Notes: generated from the sequence alone by a model not told the origin. Shown: positions 51,825 through 60,050, numbered from the stretch's first letter. The stretch is DNA of 64,000 nt from Lachnospiraceae bacterium (GCA_017623675.1 JAGAOO010000056.1:124001-188000); one strand, 5' to 3'. Numbers and translations are program-made.

Positions 51825-53153
51825 ATGGAATATAAAGAAGCAGTGGATTACCTATTGAATATTCCTAAATTCGCAGGTAAGACCAGTCATGATAATTTAA
51901 GAGAGTTTTTAGAACGGTTGGGAAATCCCCAGAATCAGGTTCCGGCAGTCCATGTGGCGGGAACCAATGGAAAAGGCTCTACCTGTGCCTTTCTGGCTTC
52001 CATCTTAGAGCAGGCAGGGTATCAGGTGGGTCTATTTACGTCTCCCCATTTAATAATAATCAATGAGCGATTTCAAATGAATGGAAAACCAATCGATAAC
52101 GAAACGTTTTTGCGAATGTTTCAACAGGTAAAAAAAGTAGTAGATATTGGAGTCAGAGAAGGACAGAGCCATCCGAATTTTTTTGAGTTTTTGTTCTTAA
52201 TGGCTGTCTGCTGGTATCGGGAGATGGCAGTTGATATTGTGATTTATGAAACCGGATTAGGTGGGCGTCTGGACGCTACGAATGTATTGCAACCATGCCT
52301 GACCATACTGACCTCCATTGGCATGGATCATATGCAGTATTTAGGGGATACCTTAGAACAGATTGCAGGGGAAAAGGCCGGGATTCTAAAGCCGGAGACG
52401 CCTTGCATCTATTTGCGGCAGAAAGACTGCTCTGCAGAGGTGATTGAACAACGGGCAAGAGAGCTTCGAGTGCCTTTAATCCCTGTCGAAAAAGATAAGA
52501 TTACAATAGATGAAATCGGGGAACAGACAATTGATTTTTCTTATCAAAATCGGTATGATATTGAATACAATCAAGGTGGCAGCAAGTATCAGATGGCTAA
52601 GACTGCCTTGTATCAGTTAGAAAATGCAGCATTGGCAATTGAAGCTGGATATTTCCTTTTGACTGAGGATTACAGTCAAAATAGAGGAACAAGTGAAATT
52701 CCAGCTTTCGTACATAATGGCATTCGTGCCATGTACTGGAGGGGACGAATGGAAGAACTGGAGCCGGGAATTTATGTAGATGGTGCTCACAATGAACCGG
52801 CAATTCAGGCATTTTGTGATACCCTTGTTAACATCTACCGTGATAAAAAAATCGTTTTACTATTTGCAGTAGCCAGTGATAAGCGTTATAATGAGATGAT
52901 ACGACTATTGTGTGAAAATATTGATTATGAAAAAATCATAGTAACTGCTATAGAAGGAACGAGAGCAACTCCCATTCAGGAAGTGGCAGAGGAATTTAGA
53001 AAATATGTAGATTGTCCGATACAGACGGAATCGGATAGTGAACAGGCATTAGAACTGGCGAGAACCTGTGTAAATTCACAGGTGCGTGTGTTTTGTGTAG
53101 GTTCTTTGTATCTGGTAGGAAGTTTGGAAGCTGGTAAGGAGGAAGAATCGTGA
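51825..53153 (+). CDS. folC: Folylpolyglutamate synthase family protein (second copy)
   Basis: A 442-residue Mur-ligase-family FolC paralogue. It has VAGTNGKGS with the P-loop at 46-52, the folate-loop segment LFTSPHLIIINERFQMNG (more standard than in the first copy), YETGLGGRLDATN, SIGMDHMQYLGDT, EKAGILK and YVDGAHNEPAI. It is outside the folate operon, so it may do chain elongation of reduced folates while the first copy makes dihydrofolate. This division is inference. The stop overlaps the start of the 51-residue gene (GTGA). Confidence 0.92.
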   Translation: MEYKEAVDYLLNIPKFAGKTSHDNLREFLERLGNPQNQVPAVHVAGTNGKGSTCAFLASILEQAGYQVGLFTSPHLIIINERFQMNGKPIDNETFLRMFQQVKKVVDIGVREGQSHPNFFEFLFLMAVCWYREMAVDIVIYETGLGGRLDATNVLQPCLTILTSIGMDHMQYLGDTLEQIAGEKAGILKPETPCIYLRQKDCSAEVIEQRARELRVPLIPVEKDKITIDEIGEQTIDFSYQNRYDIEYNQGGSKYQMAKTALYQLENAALAIEAGYFLLTEDYSQNRGTSEIPAFVHNGIRAMYWRGRMEELEPGIYVDGAHNEPAIQAFCDTLVNIYRDKKIVLLFAVASDKRYNEMIRLLCENIDYEKIIVTAIEGTRATPIQEVAEEFRKYVDCPIQTESDSEQALELARTCVNSQVRVFCVGSLYLVGSLEAGKEEES

Positions 53154-53305
53154 TTAATTTTGATGAAGAGGTTAAGAAATTTCAGCCGGCAGCAGAGATG
53201 AGTCAGTTGGAAGATAATATATATAAGAATGATTTTAATGATGTTGCAGACGTATTGATTGAGGTAATGAAGCAGGCACAACAGCCACCACAGAATATGG
53301 AATAG
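53150..53305 (+). CDS. 51-residue conserved-type small protein
   Basis: A GTG start overlapping the folC2 stop by four bases, with AAGGAGG 8 bp upstream. The product MINFDEEVKKFQPAAEMSQL then EDNIYKNDFNDVADVLIEV and a polar end QQPPQNME is acidic and helical. Similar short proteins (FDEELKKFKP...IYxxDLxDMTD) occur next to folC or TPR genes in Lachnospiraceae, from my memory of family patterns. Translational coupling and the good ribosome site argue that it is real. The function is unknown; it may be an adaptor. Confidence 0.75.
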   Translation: MINFDEEVKKFQPAAEMSQLEDNIYKNDFNDVADVLIEVMKQAQQPPQNME

Positions 53306-53321
53306 ATAGGTGTGAGAAAGT

Positions 53322-54797
53322 ATGAATTGTTTACATTGCGGAGCACCGGTACTCATAAATGATGTGTGCAGTGTGTGCGGATTAAAACAGGAATATTTGA
53401 TAAAGGCATGGAATACTTCTTTGTATTATTATAATCAGGGCTTAGAGCATGCAAAAATACGGAATCTGACAGGGGCAGAAGAAGCGTTGAAGACCGCACT
53501 TCGCTACAATAAAGCAAATATTGATGCAAGGAATCTGTTAGGTCTGGTATATTATGAAACGGGACAAGTGGTTGAAGCATTGGCAGAATGGGTAATCAGC
53601 TCTAATTATCAACCGGAAGAGAATCCGGCACTTCGATATTTGAAAGTAGTGCAAGGCAACCAGAATAAGCTGAGTGCATTTGACCAGGCAGCAAAAAAGT
53701 ATAATTTAACCCTGCATTATGTGAGACAGAAGGACCATGACTTAGCATTGATTCAATTGAAACGGGTCTTAAATGCAAATCCACACTTTGTAAAAGCATA
53801 TCTGATACTGGCATTGATTTATATACAGGATGGTAATGTGGATAAAGCAAAAAAGGCATTACAGCGGGTGCTGAAAATTGATAAGTTTAATCCTATGGCA
53901 CAGCATTATCTGGCAGAATTGGGAAAGAACGAGAGACAATATAGCACATCAATGTCAGCAGATACGGTTTATGAAGAGGATGAATTGCCGGAAATGGAAG
54001 GCATCAGTCAACTTCAGGAAGAAACAGAAGAAGAATTAGATGGCGAGGAAACTGCAAGACGTAAGATTCGAGAGATTATCGAACGGGGTGCAGCGGCAGA
54101 AGATATCAATTCGGAACAGAATTTAGAAGTAGGAAGCTATAAAGAAATCAAATACGGAAGACACAATGTACTGTATCTGGTTTCCGGGCTGGCAATTGGA
54201 ATAGCTGCTATGTTCTTTCTGATTATGCCTGCCAGAATGAAAAGAATCAAGAATGAGAATTTAGAACTGAAGTCCTCTTATAGTGCAGAGCTAGCCGGAA
54301 AGAACAGCACCATTGATATTCTGCAGGGAGATAATGAGAAGCTGCAGGCGGATTTGGATGCGTTGAATGCCCAACTGGAAAATATAACAACAGCCAATAG
54401 TGCAGGAAGTATGAATGATACAGTTATGACAGGAATTCAGGCATACATGAGCGGGGACAAGCAGGGAGCGATTACCTCTCTTGGGACGGTAGATTTAACA
54501 GATGGAGCATTGTCAGAAGCGTCCAGAACCTGTATTCAAACTATCGTAAATGATTGTTCGGAAGAATTGGCAGCTTGTCGAAGTGCCGGGATGACGGCTT
54601 TTGGTGCTGAAAACTATACAGAGGCAATAACACAATTGCAAGTCTTTTGTAATCTGAAACCGGACGATGCTGAAGCAAGATATAATCTGGCAAAAGCATA
54701 CGAGAACGTGGGAAATATAGAAGCAGCAACTGCATTATATCAGGATATTAATACCCGGTTCCCGGATTCAGAGTATGTAACTACCATGTATCAATAA
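53322..54797 (+). CDS. Zinc-ribbon and TPR-repeat membrane protein
   Basis: A 491-residue protein. An N-terminal zinc ribbon has C3, C6, C16 and C19 (CLHC...CSVC). Cytoplasmic TPR units follow (about 30-200, including ALKTALRYNKANIDARNLLG and AKKALQRVLKIDKFNPMAQH). After an acidic linker comes one membrane helix (about 288-306, VLYLVSGLAIGIAAMFFLIM). Outside the membrane are a coiled coil and two more TPRs ending DINTRFPDSEYV. The layout suggests a scaffold linking cytoplasm and cell surface. It follows the 51-residue gene by 17 bp and ends at a strong terminator. The partner proteins are unknown. Confidence 0.85.
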   Translation: MNCLHCGAPVLINDVCSVCGLKQEYLIKAWNTSLYYYNQGLEHAKIRNLTGAEEALKTALRYNKANIDARNLLGLVYYETGQVVEALAEWVISSNYQPEENPALRYLKVVQGNQNKLSAFDQAAKKYNLTLHYVRQKDHDLALIQLKRVLNANPHFVKAYLILALIYIQDGNVDKAKKALQRVLKIDKFNPMAQHYLAELGKNERQYSTSMSADTVYEEDELPEMEGISQLQEETEEELDGEETARRKIREIIERGAAAEDINSEQNLEVGSYKEIKYGRHNVLYLVSGLAIGIAAMFFLIMPARMKRIKNENLELKSSYSAELAGKNSTIDILQGDNEKLQADLDALNAQLENITTANSAGSMNDTVMTGIQAYMSGDKQGAITSLGTVDLTDGALSEASRTCIQTIVNDCSEELAACRSAGMTAFGAENYTEAITQLQVFCNLKPDDAEARYNLAKAYENVGNIEAATALYQDINTRFPDSEYVTTMYQ

Positions 54798-54820
54798 AAA
54801 CTTTGATAAAGATAATATAC

Positions 54821-54850
54821 AAAAGAGAAACTCGAAAGAGTTTCTCTTTT
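54821..54850 (+). terminator. Rho-independent terminator before the spoIIA operon
   Basis: AAAAGAGAAACTC and GAGTTTCTCTTTT form a perfect 13-bp stem with a GAAA loop. Confidence 0.92.
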
Positions 54851-54870
54851 GTTGCGTTTAGGAGGATGTT

Positions 54871-55218
54871 ATGAATTATGAATTAAAATTAGAACAGGAC
54901 TGGCTATGGATTGGTTTGCCCGGGGAATTGGACCATTTTCAGGCAGAGGGAATTCGTCAGGCAGTAAAAGAAAAGATGCAGGAAAGATATGTGAAGTATG
55001 TAGTGTTTGATTTTAGTCGGACGAATCTTATGGATAGTTCGGGAATCGGTTTGATTGCAGGCCGTTATCGGGAATTGGCAGCCCGTGGCGGACAAGTATA
55101 TGTCAGCAATGTGAGCGAGAACATGAAAAAGGTATTGACCATGTCAGGCTTATATCGAATTGTTACTCCTTGGGAACAGGTCATAGTGGAAGACAGTATG
55201 AACGGAGTAAGGATTTGA
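54871..55218 (+). CDS. spoIIAA: Anti-sigma F factor antagonist SpoIIAA
   Basis: A 115-residue STAS-domain protein. The phosphorylation site is in NLMDSSGIGLIAGRYREL, with S57 as the residue SpoIIAB would phosphorylate. When dephosphorylated in the forespore it binds SpoIIAB and frees sigma F. GGAGGATGTT precedes the ATG. It is the first gene of the spoIIA operon, with spoIIAB following after 67 bp, a longer gap than in Bacillus. Confidence 0.95.
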   Translation: MNYELKLEQDWLWIGLPGELDHFQAEGIRQAVKEKMQERYVKYVVFDFSRTNLMDSSGIGLIAGRYRELAARGGQVYVSNVSENMKKVLTMSGLYRIVTPWEQVIVEDSMNGVRI

Positions 55219-55285
55219 TAATTATAAAAAATAATATTAAAAATCAATAAGAGAATGCAGAAATGCGGATAATAAGGAGGATATG

Positions 55286-55729
55286 ATGAGTAACACCAAT
55301 GAAATGTTAGTGGAATTTGAAGCTGTAGGAGAAAATGAATCATTTGCAAGAGTCGTAATTGCTGCATTTGTTACAAGACTAAATCCTACGCTGGAGGAAT
55401 TGGGAGATATTAAGGTGGCAGTTTCTGAGGCTGTGACAAATGCAATCATTCATGGGTATGAAGAAAAGGGAGGTAAGATACGAATTACTGCACGTCTGAA
55501 GGAAAATGAACTGACGGTACAGATTGAAGACTGGGGGAAGGGAATTCCGGATGTTGAAAAAGCAATGGAACCACTGTTTACAACAAAACCGGAGGAAGAA
55601 CGCTCTGGAATGGGCTTTTCCTTTATGGAAGCGTTTACAGATGAGCTTCTGGTCGAGTCAAAGCCGGGAGAAGGAACCAGAGTTACTATGAAAAAGGTGA
55701 TGGGAGTGCAGGATGGATCGAACAATTGA
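55286..55729 (+). CDS. spoIIAB: Anti-sigma F factor / serine kinase SpoIIAB
   Basis: A 147-residue GHKL-type kinase. The N box is KVAVSEAVTNAIIHGYEE, the G1 box is IEDWGKGIPD and the G2 region is EERSGMGFSFMEAF. It binds sigma F and phosphorylates SpoIIAA. I prefer the second ATG at 55286 because AAGGAGG is then 5 bp upstream; the ATG at 55283 is too close. The stop overlaps sigF by 17 bp. Confidence 0.95.
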   Translation: MSNTNEMLVEFEAVGENESFARVVIAAFVTRLNPTLEELGDIKVAVSEAVTNAIIHGYEEKGGKIRITARLKENELTVQIEDWGKGIPDVEKAMEPLFTTKPEEERSGMGFSFMEAFTDELLVESKPGEGTRVTMKKVMGVQDGSNN

Positions 55730-56453
55730 ATTAATCAAGCGTGCCAAAGAAGGAGACCAGAATGCACGAAATCAGGTAGCATCTGAAAATCTGGGACTGG
55801 TTTGGAGCGTGGTTCGCCGCTTTTCCGGACGGGGGTATGATCTAGAAGACTTATATCAGATTGGGTGCATTGGATTGCTGAAATGCATAGATAAGTTTGA
55901 ACTGTCATATGACGTGAAATTCTCCACCTATGCTGTTCCAATGATTATGGGGGAGATTAAGAGGTTTTTAAGAGATGATGGAATGGTCAAGGTCAGCCGT
56001 TCTTTAAAAGAAACAGCATATAAGGTCTATGTGACCAGAGAACGTATGGTAAATGAAATGGGAATGGAACCCACCTTAGAGGAACTGGCAAGCTGTCTGG
56101 AAATTGACAAGGAGGATATTGTGGTAGCCATGGAGGCAAGCTCGGAGGTGGAATCTATCTATAAAACCATTTATCAAAATGATGGCAATTCTATCTATTT
56201 AATTGATAAGTTGGTCAGTGTTGAAGATGAAAGTCAAAAAGCAGTCAATCAACTGGCTTTAGAGGAACTGATGTCTGATTTGGATGAAAAAGAAAAAACG
56301 ATTATTACCATGCGGTATTTTGAAGATAAAACGCAGACGGAAATTGCCAAGATTGTTGGTATATCACAGGTTCAGGTATCCAGAATTGAAAAGAAAGTAT
56401 TGTTAAAAATGAGAGAACAAATTAATCATGGAAAAACTTGCCAGGATGTGTAA
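55713..56453 (+). CDS. sigF: RNA polymerase sporulation sigma factor SigF
   Basis: A 246-residue sigma-70 family factor. Region 2 has DLYQIGCIGLLKCIDKFE and YDVKFSTYAVPMIMGEIKRFLRDDG; region 3 has SRSLKETAYKVYVTRERM; region 4 is TIITMRYFEDKTQTEIAKIVGISQVQVSRIEKKVL. It directs early forespore transcription. GGGAGTG precedes its start inside spoIIAB. The spoVA genes follow in the same direction. Confidence 0.97.
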   Translation: MDRTIELIKRAKEGDQNARNQVASENLGLVWSVVRRFSGRGYDLEDLYQIGCIGLLKCIDKFELSYDVKFSTYAVPMIMGEIKRFLRDDGMVKVSRSLKETAYKVYVTRERMVNEMGMEPTLEELASCLEIDKEDIVVAMEASSEVESIYKTIYQNDGNSIYLIDKLVSVEDESQKAVNQLALEELMSDLDEKEKTIITMRYFEDKTQTEIAKIVGISQVQVSRIEKKVLLKMREQINHGKTCQDV

Positions 56454-56537
56454 CTCATAGAAATTAGCCGGCTGGAAATACTACCATGGAAAGCAGAATC
56501 CCAAAATAGCTTTGATAGTGAAAATAAAGGAGTGAAT

Positions 56538-56780
56538 ATGATGGAAGGAAAGCGTTATCGCTGGATTTGGTGGGTAATAGCTGCTTTACTTCTGGCCGGT
56601 TTGATTGGATATACCGTTTCGAAGAATAAAGCAGAAGAATATACAGATGGTACACTGGTCTGGAATCCGACAGACACACTTTGTATGAATAATCGAAGCT
56701 ACTGTCACTTACTCACGATTTATAAACCATTAATAAGGACAAAAGAAGGGACGGAACTATGTCAGAAACCATATATTTAA
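56538..56780 (+). CDS. Small single-helix membrane protein between sigF and spoVAA
   Basis: An 80-residue protein with AAGGAG 5 bp before the ATG at 56538 (another ATG at 56541). A basic start (EGKRYRW) leads to one helix (IWWVIAALLLAGLIGYTV), then a short outer part containing YTDGTLVWN and three cysteines. Its 3' end overlaps spoVAA by 22 bp. The position makes a sporulation role likely, but I do not recognise the family. The end may be a truncated form of a longer secreted protein. Confidence 0.6.
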   Translation: MMEGKRYRWIWWVIAALLLAGLIGYTVSKNKAEEYTDGTLVWNPTDTLCMNNRSYCHLLTIYKPLIRTKEGTELCQKPYI

Positions 56781-57385
56781 ATGTTCAACAGAGCTCTGAA
56801 ATTCAGCGTCCGGTGATAAGAATTGATGATGTGGCTGAGGTGTTTTGCGAAAATAAGTCAGTTAAAAAACAAGTACAGAAAATAGTAATCACGGAATTTG
56901 AATCAATAAAAGAATTTAAGAAAGTATTTTCAACCTGTTACTTGATTCAATTGATTACAGCAACTGTACCCAATTGCCAGGTAGAAAGTATCGGTGAAAC
57001 AGAATTTATTGTGTACTATAAACCGGTAGGAAAGCAATCTGTCTGGAAAGACCGTTGTAAAAGTTTTTTGGTATGCCTTATCGCATTTTTTGGTGCAGCA
57101 TTTTCTATTATGACCTTTAATACAGATGTTACCACGCCGGAGCTTTTCAATCAGTTATATGAATTGTTCACAGGAACTCCTGCGGAGGGACCGGGGATTT
57201 TGCAATTGATGTATTCCATTGGTTTGTTTCTGGGTGTCATTTTATTCTTTAATCATGGTGGAAGATACAAGTTGACCAATGACCCAACTCCTTTGCAGGT
57301 TCAGATGCGCCAGTATGAACAGGGAGTGAATCAGGCATTTATTATTGATGCGGAACGAAATCAGGTGAGCAAAGATGTGGATTAA
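56759..57385 (+). CDS. spoVAA: Stage V sporulation protein AA
   Basis: A 208-residue protein. An N-terminal soluble region (1-100, beginning IYLNVQQSSEIQRPVIRIDDVAEVFC split at the expected DVA element) is followed by two membrane helices (about 104-122 and 142-162). SpoVA proteins form the channel that loads dipicolinic acid into the forespore and releases it during germination. GAAGGGACGG lies upstream of the ATG. It overlaps spoVAB by 11 bp. Confidence 0.88.
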   Translation: MSETIYLNVQQSSEIQRPVIRIDDVAEVFCENKSVKKQVQKIVITEFESIKEFKKVFSTCYLIQLITATVPNCQVESIGETEFIVYYKPVGKQSVWKDRCKSFLVCLIAFFGAAFSIMTFNTDVTTPELFNQLYELFTGTPAEGPGILQLMYSIGLFLGVILFFNHGGRYKLTNDPTPLQVQMRQYEQGVNQAFIIDAERNQVSKDVD

Positions 57386-57800
57386 GAATCTGCTGTTCTG
57401 CCTGATTGGATTATCTGCCGGTGGTGCCATAGCAGGCGCATATGTGACATTCATAGCATCACTTGGTATTTATACCCGCTTAGATGGGTGGGCAAATTCC
57501 GGGAATAAGATATTTAAGACAGAAACGTTAATTTTGTTTGGGACAACCGTGGGTAATCTGATTACTCTTTATAACATTTCTGTTCCTGTAGGTAAGATAG
57601 GGCTGGCAGTTTGCGGATTGCTTTTTGGTATGTTTACCGGATGTCTGGTGTCTGCTTTGGCAGATATGGTAAAGTTGTTCCCGATTCTTTGCAGAAGAAT
57701 CAGACTTCGAAACGGATTGCCGTATGTCATTGCCGGTGTTGGCTTGGGAAAAGCAGTGGGATGCTGGATTCAGTTCTTTTTGCTTAATAGTGGGCAATAA
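57375..57800 (+). CDS. spoVAB: Stage V sporulation protein AB
   Basis: A 141-residue membrane protein with about four helices (FCLIGLSAGGAIAGAYVTFI, LILFGTTVGNLITLYN, GLLFGMFTGCLVSALADM and GVGLGKAVGCWIQFFL). The gene order and the GxxAGGxxAGxY start match SpoVAB. It is probably a structural partner of SpoVAA in the dipicolinate channel. Confidence 0.88.
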   Translation: MWIKNLLFCLIGLSAGGAIAGAYVTFIASLGIYTRLDGWANSGNKIFKTETLILFGTTVGNLITLYNISVPVGKIGLAVCGLLFGMFTGCLVSALADMVKLFPILCRRIRLRNGLPYVIAGVGLGKAVGCWIQFFLLNSGQ

Positions 57801-57848
57801 TTATGTAATTAATTATAGAAGAAAATACAACAGAAAGAAGGTATAAAA

Positions 57849-58310
57849 GTGAAACAGGAGCCGAGTAATGAAGAATACAACGATTATGTGGAACAGGTAA
57901 CACCAAAGCACAGTTGTTTTCAGAATTGTCTATGGGCATTCTTGATTGGTGGAATTATTTGTACGATTGGAGAAGGGATTTCCCAGCTACTACAGAATTT
58001 CTGGGGTCTGGGTAAGGATGATGCAGGTAGTTATGTTTCTGTGATTTTAGTTGCCTTGAGTGTAATTCTAACCGGATTTAATTTGTATGGATCGATTGCC
58101 AAGCTGGGTGGCGCCGGAGCCTTGGTGCCAATAACAGGTTTTGCTAATTCGGTTGCCGCACCTTGTATTGAGTATCAAAAAGAAGGACAGGTATTTGGTA
58201 TCGGTGTTAAGGTCTTTACCATAGCGGGACCGGTCATATTATATGGAATTGTTACCAGCTTTGTATTAGGATTTATATATTGGATTGGTAAGATGTGGGG
58301 GTGGTTTTAA
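57849..58310 (+). CDS. spoVAC: Stage V sporulation protein AC
   Basis: A 153-residue membrane protein starting at GTG with AGAAGG upstream. It has the SpoVAC features: an N-terminal YVEQVTPKHSCFQNCLWAFLIGG, GFNLYGSIAKLGGAGALVPITGFANSVAAPCIEYQKEGQVFGIG, and a final helix. SpoVAC can act as a mechanosensitive channel. In Bacillus spoVAD and spoVAE follow; here they do not, and a 60-residue protein follows instead. Its stop overlaps the next ATG (TAATG). Confidence 0.93.
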   Translation: MKQEPSNEEYNDYVEQVTPKHSCFQNCLWAFLIGGIICTIGEGISQLLQNFWGLGKDDAGSYVSVILVALSVILTGFNLYGSIAKLGGAGALVPITGFANSVAAPCIEYQKEGQVFGIGVKVFTIAGPVILYGIVTSFVLGFIYWIGKMWGWF

Positions 58311-58492
58311 TGGCAGAACGACAGGATATGCCTATTGGTTTGGCATTTCAGATGGCAATGAACCAGAAGGCAATGGAACACTTTGCACAGCTGAGTGAAG
58401 AAGAAAAAGGACAGATATTGGACGAGGCAAGAAGTGCTTCCTCTAAGTCACAAATGCGAGGAATCGTGGACAGTCTGGAACGTATGGAATAA
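58310..58492 (+). CDS. 60-residue protein coupled to spoVAC
   Basis: The ATG at 58310 shares the last base of the spoVAC stop, with GGGGGTGG upstream. The product is MAERQDMPIGLAFQMAMNQK followed by a helical region ending GIVDSLERME. The pattern MPxGxxxxxxxNxxAMxxFxxLxxExxxxIxxxAxxxxSxxxMxxxVxSL is found in many short Firmicute proteins of unknown function and in YdeI-like C-termini. It is soluble and acidic. Translational coupling suggests co-expression with spoVAC in sporulation. Confidence 0.75.
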   Translation: MAERQDMPIGLAFQMAMNQKAMEHFAQLSEEEKGQILDEARSASSKSQMRGIVDSLERME

Positions 58493-58562
58493 GGTATGTT
58501 GGAAATAAATTGAAAAAAAATGACATTTTTCTAAAAAAAGATTCAAAATCCGGCAAAAAGAA

Positions 58563-58591
58563 TTGACAAAAAAATGGGCAAAATCTATAAT
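58563..58591 (+). promoter_or_regulatory. Perfect-consensus sigma-A promoter
   Basis: TTGACA and TATAAT are separated by exactly 17 bp. The predicted transcription start (about 58598) is the first base of the hairpin listed next. Confidence 0.88.
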
Positions 58592-58597
58592 TGTGCC

Positions 58598-58637
58598 AGA
58601 GCAAAGAGGTTCATGTGACTTGTTTGCTCTTTTTTTA
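58598..58637 (+). terminator. Terminator hairpin directly at the transcription start
   Basis: AGAGCAAA (58598-58605) pairs with TTTGCTCT (58623-58630), loop 17, then seven T. It could end the spoVA transcript. Because it starts at the predicted +1 of the promoter at 58563-58591, it could also attenuate that promoter or produce an RNA of about 40 nt. Confidence 0.8.
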
Positions 58638-58733
58638 TTTAATTTTTGTTTATTTGAGGCACTTCATTTGGTTATGAAAACGTGAATTAGACAAATGGAG
58701 CGTTGTGCAAGAAGTTTAAAAGGAGATGATGGC

Positions 58734-60050
58734 ATGCAGGAATTAAATAAACACGTAAATGATGTAAATTCCTTATTAGCAAGATACGGTGTGAGATTTG
58801 GTATTTATAAAAACAATACTTTTAAGGAACAATTATTTCCTTTCGATACGATTGCACGAGTGATTAAGAATGAAGAATTTGCATATTTAGACAAGGGCTT
58901 AAGCCAGAGGGTAACTGCATTGAACTTGTTTCTGGCAGATATTTATGGAGAAAAGAACATCTTAAAGGATAAGGTAATACCGGAGGATTTTGTCTATTCC
59001 TCTTCCGGCTACACACCGGAATGCGAAGGGATACAGCCACCGAAATCCGTATACAGTCATATTTCCGGTATTGATTTGGTACAGGGAAAAGACCAGAATT
59101 GGTATGTGTTGGAGGATAATTTAAGAATTCCTTCCGGTGCTTCTTATCCTATGATTGCCAGAAGCTTATGCAGAAAGGCAAGTCCGTCAACCTTCAAGAG
59201 TAATCATATCTATGATAACCGGAATTATGCAGAAATGCTGAAAACCACTATGGACTATGTAAATACCGGTGGTATTAATGTTATTTTAACACCGGGACGG
59301 TTCAATGCGGCTTACTTTGAACACTCCTATCTGGCAGAACAGACGAATTCTATTTTGGCAACCGGTAATGATCTGGTAGTAGAGGGTGATTATCTGTATT
59401 ATGTAGAATACGGCGGCACGAAGGAAAAGGTTGGAGCTGTATATCGAAGAATTTCCGATGAGTATCTGGACCCTATGACTTTTTGTGAAGAATCTTTGAT
59501 TGGTGTCCCACATATTTTCGATGTGTACCGCAAGGGAAATGTGGCGTTAATCAATGCACCCGGTAACGGAGTGGCAGATGATAAGGGAATCTATTATTTT
59601 GTTCCAAAGATTATTAAGTATTATCTGGGCGAGGAAGCAATCTTACATAATGCACCGACCTATCTGCCTTTTTACGAGGATGACATGAAATATGTTATGG
59701 AGAATTTGTCGAAGCTGGTTATTAAGGATGTGGCTGAAGCCGGTGGATACGGAGTGGTATTTGGTGATTCTCTGACTCAGGAGGAATTAGAGGACTTCCG
59801 ACAGGCAATTATTGCAGAACCAAGACGTTTTATAGCACAGGAAGTTGTGGATTTTCTGGACTTGGATGTTTTGGATGAAAATGGAGCAGTTGTACAGCGG
59901 AAAGCGGATTTGCGTGCTTTTGTATTGAGTAGTGATAAGGCGAGAGTTTGGAAAAGCGGGCTTACCCGGTTTTCCAGAAATCCGGATTCTGCAATTGTGA
60001 ATTCATCACAGGGAGGAGGCTTTAAAGACACATGGGTATTATCTCTTTAG
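58734..60050 (+). CDS. Circularly permuted ATP-grasp protein
   Basis: A 438-residue amide-bond-forming type enzyme of the circularly permuted ATP-grasp family (former DUF404/DUF407). Recognisable are ALNLFLADIYGEKNILKD, SHISGIDLVQGKDQNWYVLEDN (nucleotide/metal region), GNVALINAPGNGVADDKGIYYF and GGYGVVFG. Members join amino acids or peptides using ATP. It heads a cluster with alpha-E, transglutaminase and two AstE-like genes, so a peptide-modifying or peptide-synthesising system is likely. The ATG at 58734 has AAAGGAG about 8 bp upstream; an ATG at 58695 lacks one. Its stop lies inside the alpha-E gene. Confidence 0.9.
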   Translation: MQELNKHVNDVNSLLARYGVRFGIYKNNTFKEQLFPFDTIARVIKNEEFAYLDKGLSQRVTALNLFLADIYGEKNILKDKVIPEDFVYSSSGYTPECEGIQPPKSVYSHISGIDLVQGKDQNWYVLEDNLRIPSGASYPMIARSLCRKASPSTFKSNHIYDNRNYAEMLKTTMDYVNTGGINVILTPGRFNAAYFEHSYLAEQTNSILATGNDLVVEGDYLYYVEYGGTKEKVGAVYRRISDEYLDPMTFCEESLIGVPHIFDVYRKGNVALINAPGNGVADDKGIYYFVPKIIKYYLGEEAILHNAPTYLPFYEDDMKYVMENLSKLVIKDVAEAGGYGVVFGDSLTQEELEDFRQAIIAEPRRFIAQEVVDFLDLDVLDENGAVVQRKADLRAFVLSSDKARVWKSGLTRFSRNPDSAIVNSSQGGGFKDTWVLSL

